From Prauserella muralis (lineage in GTDB: Bacteria > Actinomycetota > Actinomycetes > Mycobacteriales > Pseudonocardiaceae), in assembly GCF_003202285.1 (NCBI RefSeq), contig NZ_MASW01000007.1, positions 954,093 to 1,018,092 on the forward strand: 64,000 nucleotides of DNA, written 5' to 3'. The position numbers and the translations under genes are program-made. Each line of letters opens with the position of its first letter. Positions within the stretch are counted from its first letter, which is position 1. This document shows, one piece after another, positions 63,172 to 64,000 of the stretch. The notes under the pieces were generated by a model. The model saw only the letters and a list, made by a program, of their open reading frames with translations. It ran no database searches and was not told the origin of the DNA.

Positions 63172-64000
63172 GTGGGCGCGAACGTTCTGGACCTCTTCTC
63201 CCCCGCGACCAGGGACTGGTTCGCGGGGGCCTTCGCCGAGCCCACGCTCGCCCAGGAGGGAGCGTGGCGCGCGGCGCACGCGGGCGAGCACGCGCTCGTG
63301 GTGGCCCCGACGGGCTCGGGCAAGACGCTGGCCGCCTTCCTCTGGGCGCTGGACCGGCTGGCCGTGTCCGATCCGCCGCAGGACCGGGGGCGGCGCTGCA
63401 GGGTGCTCTACGTCTCGCCGCTGAAGGCGCTGGCCGTGGACGTGCAGCGCAACCTGCGCGCGCCGCTCGCCGGCATCTCGCAGGCGTCGCGGAGGCTGGG
63501 GCTCGCCGTCCCGGAGATCACGGTCGGCATGCGCACCGGCGACACCACGGCCGCCGAGCGGCGCTCCTTCGCGCGCACCCCGCCGGACGTGCTGGTGACC
63601 ACACCGGAGTCGCTGTTCTTGTTGCTGACGTCGTCGGCGCGGGAGTCGCTGCGGGGTGTGGAGACGGTGATCGTCGACGAGGTGCACGCCGTGGCAGGCG
63701 GCAAGCGCGGCGCCCATCTCGCGCTCTCGCTGGAACGCCTGGACGACCTGCTGCCGAGGCCCGCCCAGCGCATCGGGCTCTCGGCCACCGTGCGGCCCGT
63801 CGACGAGGTGAGCGCCTTCCTGACCGGCGGGCGGCCGGTGCGGGTGGTCCAGCCCGCGCTCGCCAAGACCGTCGAGGTGCGCGTGGAGGTCCCGGTCGAG
63901 GACATGGCGGAGCTGGACTCTCCGACAGGCGCGACGGAGTCCGGCGAGACACCGGACGTGCTGGACGAGATCGGCGGGCCCCCGCGCAGGCCGTCCATCT
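63172..64000 (+). CDS. Lhr-type DEAD/DEAH helicase, N-terminal part
   Basis: The first 276 residues of a superfamily 2 helicase that runs off the window. Walker A is APTGSGKT at 45-52, the DEVH box and SAT motif are present, and YVSPLKALAVDV (motif Ia) is typical of Lhr. Full Lhr proteins have about 1,500 residues and act in DNA repair; in mycobacteria they are damage-induced. GTG at 63172 is my start; an ATG pair lies just upstream at 63161-63166 out of frame or out of reach. No SOS box is visible in the 137-bp spacer. Confidence 0.85.
   Translation, partial: MGANVLDLFSPATRDWFAGAFAEPTLAQEGAWRAAHAGEHALVVAPTGSGKTLAAFLWALDRLAVSDPPQDRGRRCRVLYVSPLKALAVDVQRNLRAPLAGISQASRRLGLAVPEITVGMRTGDTTAAERRSFARTPPDVLVTTPESLFLLLTSSARESLRGVETVIVDEVHAVAGGKRGAHLALSLERLDDLLPRPAQRIGLSATVRPVDEVSAFLTGGRPVRVVQPALAKTVEVRVEVPVEDMAELDSPTGATESGETPDVLDEIGGPPRRPSI

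Overview
This is a gene-dense, very GC-rich stretch with strong G/C bias at wobble positions and many GTG starts. It is typical of an actinomycete, and the gene set points to the Pseudonocardiaceae (Saccharomonospora/Prauserella/Amycolatopsis-like). The evidence is a class II ribonucleotide reductase with NrdR, LexA/RecA-type SOS boxes of the mycobacterial kind, a DUF222-HNH (13E12-type) protein, GluABCD and a mycobacterial Sdh1-type succinate dehydrogenase. I saw no rRNA, tRNA, CRISPR array or complete insertion sequence.

Layout. Positions 1-9.7 kb hold housekeeping and secreted enzymes: a DUF4192 protein, an S15 peptidase, a serine hydrolase, a DUF2293 protein, a CBS protein, a zinc metallopeptidase, a prolyl oligopeptidase and a Rossmann-fold epimerase-like protein. 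From 9.9 to 23.6 kb lies a conserved actinobacterial block: nrdJ-nrdR, an SOS-controlled LysM protein divergent from lexA, hflX, a regulator/MFS pair, dapF, miaA, an Rv2728c-like protein and a DUF349 protein. From memory this follows the M. tuberculosis Rv2718c-Rv2731 order. The block resumes at 43.2 kb with an Rv2732c-like membrane protein, miaB, gluABCD and later recX-recA-DUF3046.

Between these halves (23.7-43.1 kb) sits an accessory island. It encodes an oxalate/formyl-CoA metabolic system. The parts are an Frc-type formyl-CoA:oxalate CoA-transferase, a thiamine-diphosphate lyase that would be the oxalyl-CoA decarboxylase but has an unusual sequence type, and an ADP-forming acyl-CoA synthetase. 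There are also a Nramp-fold transporter that has lost the metal-binding motifs, an oxalate/formate-type MFS carrier, RidA and a sucCD pair. A translationally coupled trio (PanE-like reductase, half-length aldehyde dehydrogenase, reduced acyl-CoA dehydrogenase) and a DUF6457 protein complete it. A GntR/FCD regulator lies in the middle, and a TGTATGC-containing operator recurs in front of the panE-like, DUF6457/lyase, gntR/sucC and MFS transcription units. I infer one regulon for uptake and use of oxalate or a related C2 acid. Embedded in the island are an SOS-controlled split HNH gene and fragments of an ECF sigma factor.

The last third carries glutamate uptake (gluABCD), succinate dehydrogenase (sdhBAC plus a 97-aa partner), an Entner-Doudoroff pair (edd-eda), a lipase-maturation-factor-like membrane protein overlapping an acyltransferase antisense, a Uma2 nuclease, recX-recA with SOS and DnaA-like boxes, a membrane-anchored Hsp70-like protein and the start of an Lhr-type helicase running off the end.

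Two intergenic palindromes with identical geometry (23-nt arms, 7-nt loop) sit between convergent genes at 19.6 and 48.7 kb. A 21-bp tandem repeat sits at 1.3 kb.
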